Positions 32,205 to 42,089 are shown, counted from the stretch's first letter. The stretch: 64,000 bases of DNA from Selenomonas sp. GACV-9 (GCA_900116485.1 FPAX01000001.1:124001-188000), one strand, 5' to 3'. Notes: generated by a model not told the origin, from the sequence alone. Numbers and translations are program-made.

Positions 32205-32804
32205 ATGATTGGATTTTTGCGGGGGCAGGTGGCGGCGCTCAAGGCTGACTACTGCTTGCTCGATGTGAATGGCGTGGGGTATCGGGTATTTGTGGCCGGG
32301 TCTACGCGGAATAAGCTGCGATTGAAGGAAGAGACGCAGCTCTTTACCTATATGAATGTCTATCAGGATGGCATTACCCTTTATGGGTTTGCCAGTGAGG
32401 ATGAGTACGATGTTTTCCAGCTGCTGATTGGGGTGTCGGGCATTGGCCCGAAGGTGGCGCTGGGGATTCTCTCCTCCATCACGGTGGATGGCCTTTGCAA
32501 GGCAATCCAGAACAAGCAGGCCACGGTGCTGACGAAGCTGCCAGGCATTGGCAAAAAGTCGGCGGAGCGTTTGATCCTGGAGCTCAAGGATAAAGTTGGC
32601 TTTGCGACCAGCGATGTGGATGAAGTCTTGACGCTGGATATGGAAGGCGCTGTGGGCGATGATATCATCAGCGAGGCCCAAGCGGCACTGATTGCACTGG
32701 GCTACAGCCAGGCGGAAATCGTGCCGGTGCTCAAGCAGGCTTCTAAGTGCAAGACGACGGAAGAAATCATCAAGCTGGCACTCAAGCAGCTGAATAAATT
32801 CTAA
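32205..32804 (+). CDS. ruvA: Holliday junction branch migration protein RuvA
   Basis: RuvA binds the four-way junction and loads RuvB. The 199-residue protein starts MIGFLRGQVA, has the OB-fold domain (about 1-62), the two helix-hairpin-helix motifs (GVSGIGPKVALGIL near 75 and LPGIGKKSAERLILELKDK near 110), and the C-terminal three-helix domain that contacts RuvB. A GTG 12 bases upstream is in frame, but the family start is the ATG at 32205. It opens the second half of the split ruv locus. Confidence 0.95.
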   Translation: MIGFLRGQVAALKADYCLLDVNGVGYRVFVAGSTRNKLRLKEETQLFTYMNVYQDGITLYGFASEDEYDVFQLLIGVSGIGPKVALGILSSITVDGLCKAIQNKQATVLTKLPGIGKKSAERLILELKDKVGFATSDVDEVLTLDMEGAVGDDIISEAQAALIALGYSQAEIVPVLKQASKCKTTEEIIKLALKQLNKF

Positions 32805-32818
32805 AGGGGGGCTGAGGC

Positions 32819-33847
32819 TTGGCAGAAGAAGATTTTTACGATATGGATATTGACGATGGCCGCATCGTGGCGATGGACGAACAGCGCGCCGATGATTGGC
32901 AGTACAGTCTCCGCCCGCGCAAGCTGAGTGAGTATATCGGCCAGGACAAGGCCAAGAAGAACCTCGATATCTTCATCAAGGCGGCGATGAACCGCGGCGA
33001 TGCACTCGACCATGTGCTGTTATACGGCCCGCCGGGCCTTGGCAAGACGACGCTTGCAGGCATCATCGCCAATGAGATGGGCGTGAATTTCCGCCAGACG
33101 TCGGGGCCGGCCATCGAGCGGCAGGGCGATTTGGCGGCGCTTTTGACGAATCTGCAGGAGCACGATGTGCTCTTTATCGATGAGATCCACCGCTTGTCGC
33201 GCAGTGTCGAGGAGGTTCTCTATTCGGCAATGGAGGATTTCGCGCTCGATATCATCATCGGCAAGGGGCCGAGTGCCCGCTCGATTCGTCTCGACATTGC
33301 GCCGTTCACGCTGATCGGTGCGACGACGAAGGCGGGGTCACTGGCGGCACCGCTGCGCGACCGCTTTGGCATCATTTCGAGGCTCGAGTATTATACGCCC
33401 GAGGCGCTCGTAAACATCATCAAGCGTGCGGCCGAGATATTGGAAATCCCCATCGAGGAGCGCGGTGCTTTGGAGATTGCGCGCCGTTCGCGCGGGACGC
33501 CGCGTATCGCCAACCGCCTGCTGAAACGCGTGCGCGATGTGGCGCAGTACGAGGGGCAGGATGTCATCACGGACGAGCTGGCGGATAAAGCTTTGTCGCT
33601 GCTCGAAGTCGATAAGGCTGGCCTTGACCATACGGACCGGCGCATGCTGTCGACGATGATCAAGAAATTTGGCGGCGGCCCGGTGGGGCTTGATACGCTG
33701 GCGGCGGCTATCAGCGAGAGCACGGATACGATCGAGGATGTCTATGAGCCCTTCCTTATCCAGCTGGGCTTTGTCAACCGCACGCCGCGCGGCCGCGTGG
33801 TCACGCGGGCTGGCTATGAGCATATGGGCATAGCCTATCCGGAATAA
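32819..33847 (+). CDS. ruvB: Holliday junction branch migration helicase RuvB
   Basis: This hexameric AAA+ motor drives branch migration. The 342-residue protein has [19 protein letters not shown] near the N-terminus, Walker [12 protein letters not shown], Walker [10 protein letters not shown], sensor GATTKAGSL, and the C-terminal winged helix with [12 protein letters not shown] and RTPRGRV. The start is TTG at 32819 behind AGGGGGGCTGAGG. It lies 14 bases after ruvA. Confidence 0.96.
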   Translation: MAEEDFYDMDIDDGRIVAMDEQRADDWQYSLRPRKLSEYIGQDKAKKNLDIFIKAAMNRGDALDHVLLYGPPGLGKTTLAGIIANEMGVNFRQTSGPAIERQGDLAALLTNLQEHDVLFIDEIHRLSRSVEEVLYSAMEDFALDIIIGKGPSARSIRLDIAPFTLIGATTKAGSLAAPLRDRFGIISRLEYYTPEALVNIIKRAAEILEIPIEERGALEIARRSRGTPRIANRLLKRVRDVAQYEGQDVITDELADKALSLLEVDKAGLDHTDRRMLSTMIKKFGGGPVGLDTLAAAISESTDTIEDVYEPFLIQLGFVNRTPRGRVVTRAGYEHMGIAYPE

Positions 33848-33859
33848 GGGAGAGAAACG

Positions 33860-34489
33860 ATGAAACTGCTTTTACATATGTGCTGCGGGCCGTGTGCGTG
33901 CTATCCGGTCAAGAAATTGCGCGATGAGGGCATCGAGCCGGTGGGGTATTTTTTCAATCCGAACATCCATCCGTATACCGAGTGGGATAACCGGCTCAAG
34001 ACAGCGAAGGAATTTGCCGAGAAGGTCAAGATGGAATTCCATGCCGATGAGAACTACCGCTTGCGCGACTTCTTGAAAAAGGCACTGCCAGCAGAGGCGC
34101 TGCCCAATGGCCGCTGCACGATGTGCTATACCTGGCGGCTCGAGGAGGCGGCGCGCTTTGCGGCAGCAAATGGCTTTGATGCCTTCACGTCGACGCTTTT
34201 CTATAGCATCTACCAGCAGCACGATTTGATGAAGCGTACGGCCGAAAAGTTTGCCGCGCAGTATGGCGTGCAGTTCTACTACGAGGATTTCCGTCCCGGC
34301 TGGCAGGAGGGCATCGACATCAGCCATGAGCTGGAGCTTTACCGTCAGCCATACTGCGGCTGCATCTTTAGTGAAGAGGAGCGCTACAGCAAGGCGATCC
34401 GCAAGCAGCGGCGCAAGGAGAACAAGGCCAAGAAACGGGCCAGACTGGTGGCTGAGGCTGCGGCGGCAAAGGAGGCAGGTCATGAATAA
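33860..34489 (+). CDS. queH: Epoxyqueuosine reductase QueH
   Basis: QueH performs the last step of queuosine synthesis, reducing epoxyqueuosine in tRNA to queuosine. The 209-residue protein has the family CCGPC motif at the N-terminus (MLLHMCCGPCACYPV region), GRCTMCYTWRL near residue 84, and YRQPYCGCIFSEEE near 165; these cysteines hold the metal centres. The basic C-terminal tail is Lys/Arg/Ala-rich. It lies two genes before queA, whose product makes epoxyqueuosine, so the pathway steps are linked. It overlaps the spoIID-like gene by 8 bases. Confidence 0.9.
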   Translation: MKLLLHMCCGPCACYPVKKLRDEGIEPVGYFFNPNIHPYTEWDNRLKTAKEFAEKVKMEFHADENYRLRDFLKKALPAEALPNGRCTMCYTWRLEEAARFAAANGFDAFTSTLFYSIYQQHDLMKRTAEKFAAQYGVQFYYEDFRPGWQEGIDISHELELYRQPYCGCIFSEEERYSKAIRKQRRKENKAKKRARLVAEAAAAKEAGHE

Positions 34490-35654
34490 GTGTGGGAAGA
34501 TTCTCGGAGCAGTCTTTGCGGCGGCCCTGTTATTTTGGCCGCTTGCTGCCGAGGCCGCCTGGCAGCCCGATTTGCTTATCGGTCTGCAAAAGGGGCAGAC
34601 GGCGGTCAAGGTCAGTGTGGATAAGGCTTTTGTGATTTGCACGGTCAAAGCTCATAAAGTGCTCTATAAGGGCAGTGCCGATAAGCCGCTGACGATTGCC
34701 TATCGTGATGGCAGTTTTGCGGTAGATGGCAAAAAGCTCAAGGCAGGACAGGAGGCTATCGAGTGCATCGTGGCCGATGAACGCCAGCTGGCGCAGCAGG
34801 TCACGCGCATCAATGGCCGTGCCTATCGCGGGGCGGTGCAGCTACAGCCGAAGGGGGCAGGTTTTACCGTGGTCAACCACGTGACGGTTGAGGAATATCT
34901 GCGCGGCGTGGTGCCTGAGGAGATGCCGCCTGAGTGGAATACCGAGGCGGTCAAGGCACAGGCCGTCGCTGCACGTACCTTTGCCCTAAGCAGCCGCAAG
35001 CGTCATGCCAGTGAGGGCTATGACCTTTGTGCGACGACGCATTGCCAGCAGTACAGCGGTGTTGCCGCTGAAAAGGCTGGCGCTGACCGGGCCATCAAGG
35101 CCACGGCCGGTGAGGTGCTGACGTACCGGGGCAAGCTGATCGATGCTCTGTTCCATACGGATTCAGGCGGCATGACCGAGAACAGCGAGGATGTCTGGGG
35201 CAGCCAGATTCCGTACCTGCGGGCGGCCAAGGAAGTGCATACGAAGACGTATCCGTGGGAGAAGAATATCACGGCGGCAAATCTTGCCTCTGTGCTTGCC
35301 AGCCATGGCAAGAATGTCGGTGCGCTAAAGAAGGTGGAGCTTGCCGATTTGCAGCCAGGCAAGCGCGTCAAGGGACGTACGGCTTCGGGCCGCGTGCAGC
35401 AGGTGCGCTTTACGGGCAAGAATGGCACGGCGCTTGTCAGTGGCAACAATCTGCGCAGCTGGCTGGGCCTTAAGAGCACGATGTTTGACATCTCGCTGCG
35501 CGCCGGTGTGGTCTTTATCCGCGGCTATGGCTGGGGACATGGACTGGGGCTCTCGCAGTGGGGAGCCAAGGCGTATGCCGAGGAAAAAGGCTATAAATAC
35601 ACGGAAATCCTTAGCAATTATTATGCGGGGACGACGCTGAAGAAACTATATTGA
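34482..35654 (+). CDS. SpoIID/LytB domain protein
   Basis: The 390-residue exported protein has a signal peptide ([20 protein letters not shown], cleavage near AEA at 25). A SpoIID domain covers about 125-385: [47 protein letters not shown], and [24 protein letters not shown] end ([20 protein letters not shown]). SpoIID proteins are lytic transglycosylases acting on denuded peptidoglycan. In non-sporulating relatives they are thought to act in cell-wall turnover. In-frame codons extend upstream inside queH; ATG 34482 behind GGAGGCAGG is the start. Confidence 0.88.
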   Translation: MNKCGKILGAVFAAALLFWPLAAEAAWQPDLLIGLQKGQTAVKVSVDKAFVICTVKAHKVLYKGSADKPLTIAYRDGSFAVDGKKLKAGQEAIECIVADERQLAQQVTRINGRAYRGAVQLQPKGAGFTVVNHVTVEEYLRGVVPEEMPPEWNTEAVKAQAVAARTFALSSRKRHASEGYDLCATTHCQQYSGVAAEKAGADRAIKATAGEVLTYRGKLIDALFHTDSGGMTENSEDVWGSQIPYLRAAKEVHTKTYPWEKNITAANLASVLASHGKNVGALKKVELADLQPGKRVKGRTASGRVQQVRFTGKNGTALVSGNNLRSWLGLKSTMFDISLRAGVVFIRGYGWGHGLGLSQWGAKAYAEEKGYKYTEILSNYYAGTTLKKLY

Positions 35655-35673
35655 TAGATTGAAGGACGAAAAC

Positions 35674-36768
35674 ATGTTATTATTATCCGATTTTGATTAT
35701 GAACTGCCGGAAGAGCGCATTGCACAGGTTCCTATCGAGCCGCGCAACGCATCACGGCTGATGGTGCTCGACCCCGTGGAGAAGACCATCGAGCATCGTC
35801 ATTTTTATGACCTCAAGGAATATCTGGAGCCGGGTGATACACTGATTTTCAATGATACGCGTGTTATGCCGGCTCGTTTGATTGGACATCGTGACCAGAC
35901 GGGCGGCAAGGTCGAGGTATTCCTGCTGCGCCGTCTCGATGCTACGCATTGGGAGACGCTGGTAAAGCCGGGCAAAAAGGCCAAGCCGGGCAATGTCATC
36001 AATTTCAGTGACGAGCTTTCGTGCACCGTTACGGATCATACGGATTTTGGCGGCCGTATCGTCGAATTCAAATTCGACGGCGTATTCGAGGAAATCCTCG
36101 ACCGTCTCGGCGAGACGCCGCTGCCGCCATATATCCATGAGAAACTCGAGGATAAGGAGCGCTATCAGACGGTCTACAACCGTGAGGAAGGTTCGGCCGC
36201 TGCGCCGACGGCTGGCCTGCACTTCACCAAGGAGCAGATGCAGGAGCTCAAGGATATGGGCGTAAATCTCGGCTTTGTCACGCTGCATGTGGGCCTTGGT
36301 ACGTTTCGTCCGGTAAACTGCGAGGACATCCAGAAGCATGATATGCATAAGGAGTTCTATCGCATCTCGGATGAGACGGCTAAGCTCATCATGGATACAA
36401 AAAAAGCCGGCCATCGCGTCATCGCGGTCGGCACGACGAGCATCCGTACGCTGGAATCGGCGGCGGACGGTAAGAATGAAATCAGCGGCAAGAGCGGCTG
36501 GACCCAGATTTTCATCTATCCGGGCTATGATTTCAAGATCATCGATGGCATCGTAACGAATTTCCATCTGCCGAAATCGACGCTGATCATGCTGATCAGT
36601 GCCTTTGGCGGCCGCAAGTTCATCCTCGATGCCTATAAGAAGGCTGTGGAGATGAAATACCGTTTCTTCAGCTTTGGCGATGCAATGTTCTTGCGAGTAC
36701 AGCAGGCAAAAGCAGAACGCGATGCGGAACTTGCTGCGCTTGAGGCATCACATCAGCAAGAAGAATAG
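35674..36768 (+). CDS. queA: S-adenosylmethionine:tRNA ribosyltransferase-isomerase QueA
   Basis: QueA transfers the ribosyl moiety of SAM to preQ1 in tRNA, making epoxyqueuosine. The 364-residue protein begins [17 protein letters not shown] and has [28 protein letters not shown], the [12 protein letters not shown] motif, [11 protein letters not shown], and [22 protein letters not shown] 35674 follows GAAGGACG; a TTG 15 bases upstream is less likely. The usual following genes (tgt, yajC) are absent here; instead a terminator and then the large unusual cluster follow. Confidence 0.95.
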   Translation: MLLLSDFDYELPEERIAQVPIEPRNASRLMVLDPVEKTIEHRHFYDLKEYLEPGDTLIFNDTRVMPARLIGHRDQTGGKVEVFLLRRLDATHWETLVKPGKKAKPGNVINFSDELSCTVTDHTDFGGRIVEFKFDGVFEEILDRLGETPLPPYIHEKLEDKERYQTVYNREEGSAAAPTAGLHFTKEQMQELKDMGVNLGFVTLHVGLGTFRPVNCEDIQKHDMHKEFYRISDETAKLIMDTKKAGHRVIAVGTTSIRTLESAADGKNEISGKSGWTQIFIYPGYDFKIIDGIVTNFHLPKSTLIMLISAFGGRKFILDAYKKAVEMKYRFFSFGDAMFLRVQQAKAERDAELAALEASHQQEE

Positions 36769-36786
36769 AATAAACAGCAAAGGCAT

Positions 36787-36812
36787 AAGCCGTCCTTCGG
36801 GGCGGCTTTTTT
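36787..36812 (+). terminator. Rho-independent terminator after queA
   Basis: AAGCCGTCC/GGGCGGCTT (one T-G pair) with a tetraloop-size loop and TTTTTT. Confidence 0.9.
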
Positions 36813-37085
36813 GTGTGCGGAAAATGCGGGGCTGCGAAAATTCTAAAATTTTAATGAGAATAATTTTTATCTATTCATAAAAAAACATTTAGGTGGGTCT
36901 AATCGGCATATAGTACTATGCTAAACGTGCACAACATATATAGGATATATCGTTGGATAAGCAAGAGGATGATAAATTCATTAGAGGAGGCTGACAAGAG
37001 ACGGGAAGGGGGTCGCTTCGGTTTAGAAGTTGAAAGCAAGATTAAAGTATCCTAACAATAGGGATGATTGTGAGGAGGAGAAAAT
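36813..37085 (+). other. Intergenic leader of the 37-51 kb cluster
   Basis: This 270-base AT-rich gap separates queA from the VWA gene. It holds a weak -10-like TATGCT/TACTAT (36914-36922), an ATATATAGGATATAT inverted repeat near 36935, and at its end GAGGAGGAG (37072-37080). I see no convincing -35 or coding sequence. The cluster promoter is presumably here. Confidence 0.4.
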
Positions 37086-37100
37086 ACGAAAAAGTTACGC

Positions 37101-38834
37101 TTGAAGGTTTGGGGACGTGTGGTTGTTGTCTTGACAACGGGATTGCTGATGCTCGGGTGCCGTGGACAGGCTGCCGGGCAGATAAGCGCCATGCCCCAGG
37201 AATTGCAGCGGCAGGAGGTCGTCTTCCTGCTCGATGCCAGTCAGTCCATGGTGGAGGCTGACCCGTTGCGGCTGATGCCAGAAACAGCACTGGAGATGTC
37301 GGCAATCCTGCCGGCGAACTGCTCAGTGGGAATATTTGCCTATAGCGATCAGGTGAGCTTGCTGCAGCCGCTTGCAGGGCTCAGCCGGTTGCCGGCAGCA
37401 TCGCTGGCAGGGATGGCCTATGGTGGCTATACCAATACTGGTGCGGCCATGCAGCAGGCCGTAGCGGCGTTCCCACAGGATGGGGCAGCCACCCGCAGCA
37501 TCGTGATTGTCACGGACGGGGAAATCATGCTGCCGACCAGCGAGCAGACTGTGGCGTCGGTCAAGGCCTTCCAAGAGGCGATGGCCGTCTGCCGCGAGCG
37601 GGGCATCCGCGTCTATGTGCTGGCCCTAGGCGGCAGTCAGACAACGCCCCAGGCAAATATCTATGCGAGCGATATCACGTATGCAACGGCTACCGATATG
37701 GCGGCAGTTCCTGCGGTCGGCGCAGCATTGTTAGAGAAGGAATGGGCCATCGGCAGAAGCGAGCGCGTGGCTGATGCCAGCGGCAAGGTGAATCTCTCAC
37801 TGCCGGTGCCGGCAAGCGCCCTTCGTCACTTGCGGCTGCTGGTGCGCAAGGCCGAAGGGGCGGCCACAGCGGCGAAATTGACCGGTCAGGATTCGGGGCA
37901 TCAGGTCTATGATGGTCCGGCATTGAAGATCTGGGATATCAAGAATCCTGCCGTGGGTCTCAGCATTACGGGGCTGGCGCCTGGGCAGCGCGTGGAGATA
38001 TACCCGCAGCTTACAGCGGATCTGCAGGCCGAGGTCGTGACAGATGAAGAAAAGCAGGCGCAGCTAAGGCTTAGCCTTCGCACTGTCGATGGCGACCAGC
38101 AGTCGCTATTGACGGATGAATCGCTTGCGGGCAAGGAAATCGCTGTCTGGCTTGATAATGACTACTATCCAGGCTTTGTGCGTGATGGCAGCATCTGGGT
38201 GGAGCTGCCGCAGGGCTGGCAGGGAGCAGAAATCATCCTGCCTGTCTTTTCGGACTGGGGCTGGAATGTCGACTGCACGCCAGCAGCTGTGACGGTAAGT
38301 GCGCCAGCCAGGAAAAACGAGCAGGCGGTGCTTTCCTTGCCGCTGATGCTCGCCGGTGGCGGTGCAGGCGTACTGGTGCTGGTGGGCTTATTTGCGGCCG
38401 TACGGCTGAAATCCCGGCGGCAGCAGCGGCAGAAAAGACCGCTGCCACAGCCACAGGAAAATCCTGCCTGGCCAGAACGCTACGTAGGCGAACTGAACAT
38501 CCGCGATATCCGCACCCGTTCGGGGCGCGATCATCGCGTACGGGTGCTCAACCTGTATCGTCATTTAGAGCATACGGCGCTACCCCTTAGAAGACTATTC
38601 CATGAATGCCAGCTTCCGGATACGCTGCCTGGCCTTGACGGGCTCAGCGTCCATCCGGGCAAGGGGGGCATTTGGCTTGACAATGATTCACGGGCGACGC
38701 TGCTCAAGGATGGCGAGCTGGTACTGCGCGGCACCAGCTGTTTTATGGGCTATGATGAGCCGGTCCAGCTCTCCTTCGGCGATGAGCAGCTGGCCTTGAC
38801 GATGGTTCTCAAAGATCTGAAACCACAGACCTGA
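37101..38834 (+). CDS. VWA-domain lipoprotein with transmembrane segment and cytosolic tail
   Basis: First gene of the unusual cluster. Numbered from TTG 37101 (577 residues) it has a lipoprotein-like signal with Cys20 after LMLG. A von Willebrand A domain follows (about 38-220) with a complete MIDAS (DASQS at 45-49, a Thr in GGYTNTG, Asp in VTDGE), then a beta-rich region, a membrane segment near 413-435, and a cytosolic domain of about 140 residues with an FHA-like C-terminal pattern. The start is unusual: GAGGAGGAG (37072-37080) fits an ACG at 37086 that would add KKLRL and give an ideal signal peptide. An in-frame stop at 37071 excludes anything further upstream. Confidence 0.75.
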   Translation: MKVWGRVVVVLTTGLLMLGCRGQAAGQISAMPQELQRQEVVFLLDASQSMVEADPLRLMPETALEMSAILPANCSVGIFAYSDQVSLLQPLAGLSRLPAASLAGMAYGGYTNTGAAMQQAVAAFPQDGAATRSIVIVTDGEIMLPTSEQTVASVKAFQEAMAVCRERGIRVYVLALGGSQTTPQANIYASDITYATATDMAAVPAVGAALLEKEWAIGRSERVADASGKVNLSLPVPASALRHLRLLVRKAEGAATAAKLTGQDSGHQVYDGPALKIWDIKNPAVGLSITGLAPGQRVEIYPQLTADLQAEVVTDEEKQAQLRLSLRTVDGDQQSLLTDESLAGKEIAVWLDNDYYPGFVRDGSIWVELPQGWQGAEIILPVFSDWGWNVDCTPAAVTVSAPARKNEQAVLSLPLMLAGGGAGVLVLVGLFAAVRLKSRRQQRQKRPLPQPQENPAWPERYVGELNIRDIRTRSGRDHRVRVLNLYRHLEHTALPLRRLFHECQLPDTLPGLDGLSVHPGKGGIWLDNDSRATLLKDGELVLRGTSCFMGYDEPVQLSFGDEQLALTMVLKDLKPQT

Positions 38835-38861
38835 GGAAGATAAGAAAAGGAGTTAGACAAG

Positions 38862-41054
38862 ATGGCAAAAATCATTTCACAGACGAACCGCACGATGCTT
38901 TTCGAGGAAATCAATCCAGAAAAGCTCGACTTGCTCACGATGGTAGGTGATACGAACTCGCTCGACAGCCTGAGTGATGAGAAGATCAAGGAACTCAATG
39001 AGAAACTGCTGGTGCATGATTTTCAGGAGTTCCTCGATAAGTTCGATCCGGTGGTATATTCCTTCTTCAATGCCAACACGCAGCGCGTCATGTATACCCT
39101 CAAGCGTCCCGAGAATGTGCCCGATGACCTGCTGACGGCCATCCATCTGAACATGCACAACGATTTTTTGCGCATGCTGCTGACGCTGGTGGATACGAAA
39201 CGGTCCCAGGGGCTCTTGAATGTTGACTTCAAGTTTGAGAAACTCACGGATCTCATCTCCCCGCACAAGGTCATGGAGGATATCAAGCAGGAACGCAAGG
39301 AACTGCGCTATGTCTACAGCAAGTATGTTGAGCTCGAGGATGGCGATCCGAAGAAACTCGACTGTGGCGATAAGCTCAATGTCATGTTCGAGGAGGCCAG
39401 CAAGAACTACAACAACGTCATGGCCATGCTGCCGCTGGCCATCGAGGATATCAAGACGCGCCTGCTGCTGGGCACCGAGCAGGGCAGCCAGCAGGATACG
39501 GCCCTGGCCCTCGGCGTGCTGACCATGGGGGACAGCGGTGAACTCAAGGTCATCGAGGCACCGAAGGAGCAGACCCATGCGCTGGTGACTGTCGATGACA
39601 ATATCAACGAGGGCTTGATTGCGGCCATCGAGGATGACTATGAGGCCCTCAATGCCGAGAATCACAACGACTATGTCAAGGCGCTGGTAGCCCGCACGTT
39701 CTGTCCGCTGCCGTCGTCCATCGTTTCCGAGGTCGATGTGGCCCAGGAAATCGAGAACTACAATACTTATCTGGATTTCTACAAGCAGGCCAAGGATGAC
39801 TTCATCAAGACCGTCAAGCCGCTAATCGAGAAAATCCTCGGCGTGCGGATGTTCTTTGAGCAGTATCCGGCCCGCACGAAGGGCATGCGTCCAGCGCTGT
39901 TCATCACGAATGTCAAGAACGACCTGCTGGCTCAGGCCAAGAATCTGCCACGCCTGCGCACGTTCCTCAATACGGTAAATGCCAAGAACGATTTCAAGAA
40001 TACGGTCTGGTATGCCATCTATCCGTCGCTGGAGCTTGACCGCCCGGCCAAGTCGCGCATCACGCGCCAGCGCTTTGCCGGCAACAACGAGCCGAAGAAT
40101 ACCAGCGCCAATAGCCTCGAATCGCTGAGTGCCATCCTCGACGTGATGAAGGATTTCCGCGTGCAGTGTTTCTTCAACTTCGAGACCAGCGACAAGACGA
40201 GTTTCAGCAGCATGGCCACCGAGGGCATCGACAAGTACGTTGAACGATGCGAACCGCTGACTGACCGCTCCTACAGTGAGTACGCCATTCCATGTCTGCC
40301 GAACTTCACGGTCATCCCGCGCGATAAATCCGGCGTCCTGCTCGACGCGAAGATGAAGATCAATGAGCAGAATCTGGCAGAGCTCTCGAAGGATCAGCAG
40401 GATATCATGAAACTCTGGATTGACGGCGTCTACATCGATGCGGCCTATGTGGCGGCGGGCATCGAGGCAGCCTGCCAGGACCCGATGTTCCTGCGCGATG
40501 TGTTCCGCCGCGATGTGGACAGCGAGCTGCCGGGGGTTGCCTTTGACTTTGAGGCTGGCGACCACGCGCTGCAGGTGCGCACGACGCTGGCCAAGGAAAT
40601 CACGGGCTTTACGAATCCCATCAAGGATGAGATCAATCGCCGCGGCTTCGGTTTCGTCTTCTCGTCGGAAAATGCCGTGTTTGCGGGCCAGCATATCACG
40701 AATATCATGGTCTACAAGGCGCGCAACCTGCTCTATGATGAGAACCTCGGCGTCTTCGAGCCGCTCTACAAGACGCAGGTCACGACCTATATCGAGCGCA
40801 TCCTGCGCCATGCCTCGGGCGACTTCAAGCAGGATCATATCGTGGAGTTCTTCAGCAACAACCCCAGCAGCCAGAAGAGCAAATGGCTCAGCAAGCGCAA
40901 TATGGTCAATGCCATCATCGGCGTCGGCGACGATATCGACTATGCCATCGACGAAGAGAACGGCATGTGCACGCTTGATATTACCTTCAACGGCAATATG
41001 CGCAACCTCACCATCGAGACCAATCGTATCACGACAGCTCACCGCGCCTCCTGA
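38862..41054 (+). CDS. 730-residue sheath-like protein of unknown family
   Basis: I cannot name the family with certainty. The protein is cytosolic (no signal or membrane segment). The N-terminal half is mainly helical and acidic. The C-terminal half shows an order reminiscent of tail-sheath/TssC proteins: an alpha/beta region (FEQYPARTKGMRPALFITNV near 327), a segment WIDGVYIDAAYVAAG near 518, then INRRGFGFVFSSENAVFAGQ near 592, KARNLLYDENLGVFEPLY, an IERILRHASGDF helix, and a final beta strand pair. It is followed at once by two tube-like proteins, the sheath-then-tube gene order of contractile systems. The sheath call is inference from pattern and context. Confidence 0.5.
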   Translation: MAKIISQTNRTMLFEEINPEKLDLLTMVGDTNSLDSLSDEKIKELNEKLLVHDFQEFLDKFDPVVYSFFNANTQRVMYTLKRPENVPDDLLTAIHLNMHNDFLRMLLTLVDTKRSQGLLNVDFKFEKLTDLISPHKVMEDIKQERKELRYVYSKYVELEDGDPKKLDCGDKLNVMFEEASKNYNNVMAMLPLAIEDIKTRLLLGTEQGSQQDTALALGVLTMGDSGELKVIEAPKEQTHALVTVDDNINEGLIAAIEDDYEALNAENHNDYVKALVARTFCPLPSSIVSEVDVAQEIENYNTYLDFYKQAKDDFIKTVKPLIEKILGVRMFFEQYPARTKGMRPALFITNVKNDLLAQAKNLPRLRTFLNTVNAKNDFKNTVWYAIYPSLELDRPAKSRITRQRFAGNNEPKNTSANSLESLSAILDVMKDFRVQCFFNFETSDKTSFSSMATEGIDKYVERCEPLTDRSYSEYAIPCLPNFTVIPRDKSGVLLDAKMKINEQNLAELSKDQQDIMKLWIDGVYIDAAYVAAGIEAACQDPMFLRDVFRRDVDSELPGVAFDFEAGDHALQVRTTLAKEITGFTNPIKDEINRRGFGFVFSSENAVFAGQHITNIMVYKARNLLYDENLGVFEPLYKTQVTTYIERILRHASGDFKQDHIVEFFSNNPSSQKSKWLSKRNMVNAIIGVGDDIDYAIDEENGMCTLDITFNGNMRNLTIETNRITTAHRAS

Positions 41055-41129
41055 CGCGAGCTTAGGCTGCCACTGGCGGCCGCATAGATGTTATTTTGAA
41101 GATCCTGATTCCAAAGGAGGAAAAAGATT

Positions 41130-41558
41130 ATGGGTTTTCGCGTTAATGTTACCGGCGGTGCCGAACAGATATCGTTCGACGAACGCAGCATCACCAAGGT
41201 GGAGTTCTTCTCTGATACACCGGATGATTCCAATGCCCGGGCTCGGGATATCCGCCTGAGTGTCAAGATATGGGGCAAGATGAACTTCTCGCTCGGTGGC
41301 CAGTCTGTCGACAGCACGCTTGGCGCTGCGAAATGGGCCGAGGTACCGGCCGAGCGCGCTGACTGCTACCGCAATGCAGTCGTCGATGTCGTGGCAGCCG
41401 GGCAGATTGTCCGCCAGTATACCTTCCCCAATGCCTTTGTGGTGGAGTATACGGAAGATCTCGACGATGAGGCAGGTGTCGGCCAGTTCTATCTGCACAT
41501 CAAGCAGAAGAAGGACCTTAACACCGCAGTACAGCTCAATGGCGGCTTTGGCGCCTGA
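41130..41558 (+). CDS. Tube-like (Hcp-like) beta-barrel protein A
   Basis: The 142-residue protein is one of three paralogues in this cluster (also 41583 and 47433). Shared features: a start of the type GFRVNVTG, a central DSNARARDIRLSVKIWGK strand pair, WAEVPAERADCYRNA, then FPNAFVVEYTEDLDDEAG, GQFYLHIKQKKD at the end. Size, all-beta character and the position after a sheath-like gene resemble Hcp/tail-tube subunits; I cannot confirm homology by eye. It is preceded by AAAGGAGG. The 75-base gap to the upstream gene contains no terminator. Confidence 0.6.
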   Translation: MGFRVNVTGGAEQISFDERSITKVEFFSDTPDDSNARARDIRLSVKIWGKMNFSLGGQSVDSTLGAAKWAEVPAERADCYRNAVVDVVAAGQIVRQYTFPNAFVVEYTEDLDDEAGVGQFYLHIKQKKDLNTAVQLNGGFGA

Positions 41559-41582
41559 GGAAAGCAGAGGGAGGAATAAGAT

Positions 41583-42008
41583 ATGTCTTTTCAGGTACAG
41601 GTTACCGGCGCGGAACCATTTTCCATTGAGCCGGAATGCACGAAACATGTAAAATTCAGCACGGATATCCCGATGGACTCCGATGCCCGCACGAAAGATG
41701 TCGGCGCGACGCTGGTCATCTCGGGCAAGATCCTCGCCAATGCCACAGGCGCAGCAGCTGACAGCACGCGGCAGATGCTTCTGTGGTCTGTGGTACCGGC
41801 GGAGCGGGCTGAGGCCTATCGGAATGTTACCGTGACCTATGTGGCTGGCGGCGTGGTGGAGCGCAAGTACACCTTCACCAATGCGTTTGTTGTCGACTAT
41901 CAGGAAGTCTACGATGATGGCGATGGCAATGGCACCTTCACGCTCTGGCTCAAACAGAAGAAAGATAAGATGGCTGAGCTGCAGGTTGAAGGCGGATATT
42001 CTGCCTAA
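41583..42008 (+). CDS. Tube-like (Hcp-like) beta-barrel protein B
   Basis: The 141-residue paralogue of the preceding protein has the same architecture: SFQVQVTGAEPF, DSDARTKDVGATLVISGKI, WSVVPAERAEAYRNVTV, FTNAFVVDYQEVYDDGDG and FTLWLKQKKDKM. Tandem tube-like genes suggest either a hetero-oligomeric tube or distinct inner-tube and cap proteins. It lies 24 bases after copy A and is followed by a strong hairpin at 42041-42067 that separates the putative structural genes from the regulatory ones. Abundant expression would be expected if it is structural. Confidence 0.6.
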   Translation: MSFQVQVTGAEPFSIEPECTKHVKFSTDIPMDSDARTKDVGATLVISGKILANATGAAADSTRQMLLWSVVPAERAEAYRNVTVTYVAGGVVERKYTFTNAFVVDYQEVYDDGDGNGTFTLWLKQKKDKMAELQVEGGYSA

Positions 42009-42040
42009 ATAGGAAGACTCGCTCACGTTCTTAGATGCTG

Positions 42041-42067
42041 AAGGGGTGGATAAGGCGTCCACCCCTT
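42041..42067 (+). terminator. Intra-cluster hairpin without T-tract (attenuator or processing site)
   Basis: AAGGGGTGGA (42041-42050) and TCCACCCCTT (42058-42067) form a perfect 10-bp stem with a 7-base loop. TAGTGATAA follows instead of a T run, so full termination is unlikely. Such hairpins often stabilise the upstream mRNA, raising the level of upstream products. Confidence 0.6.
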
Positions 42068-42089
42068 TAGTGATAACTGGAGAATTCAT

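Noticed and set aside
39822..41042. Minus-strand open frame of 406 codons
   Set aside because: Antisense to the sheath-like gene; composition is the mirror of its codons and no start signal is present.
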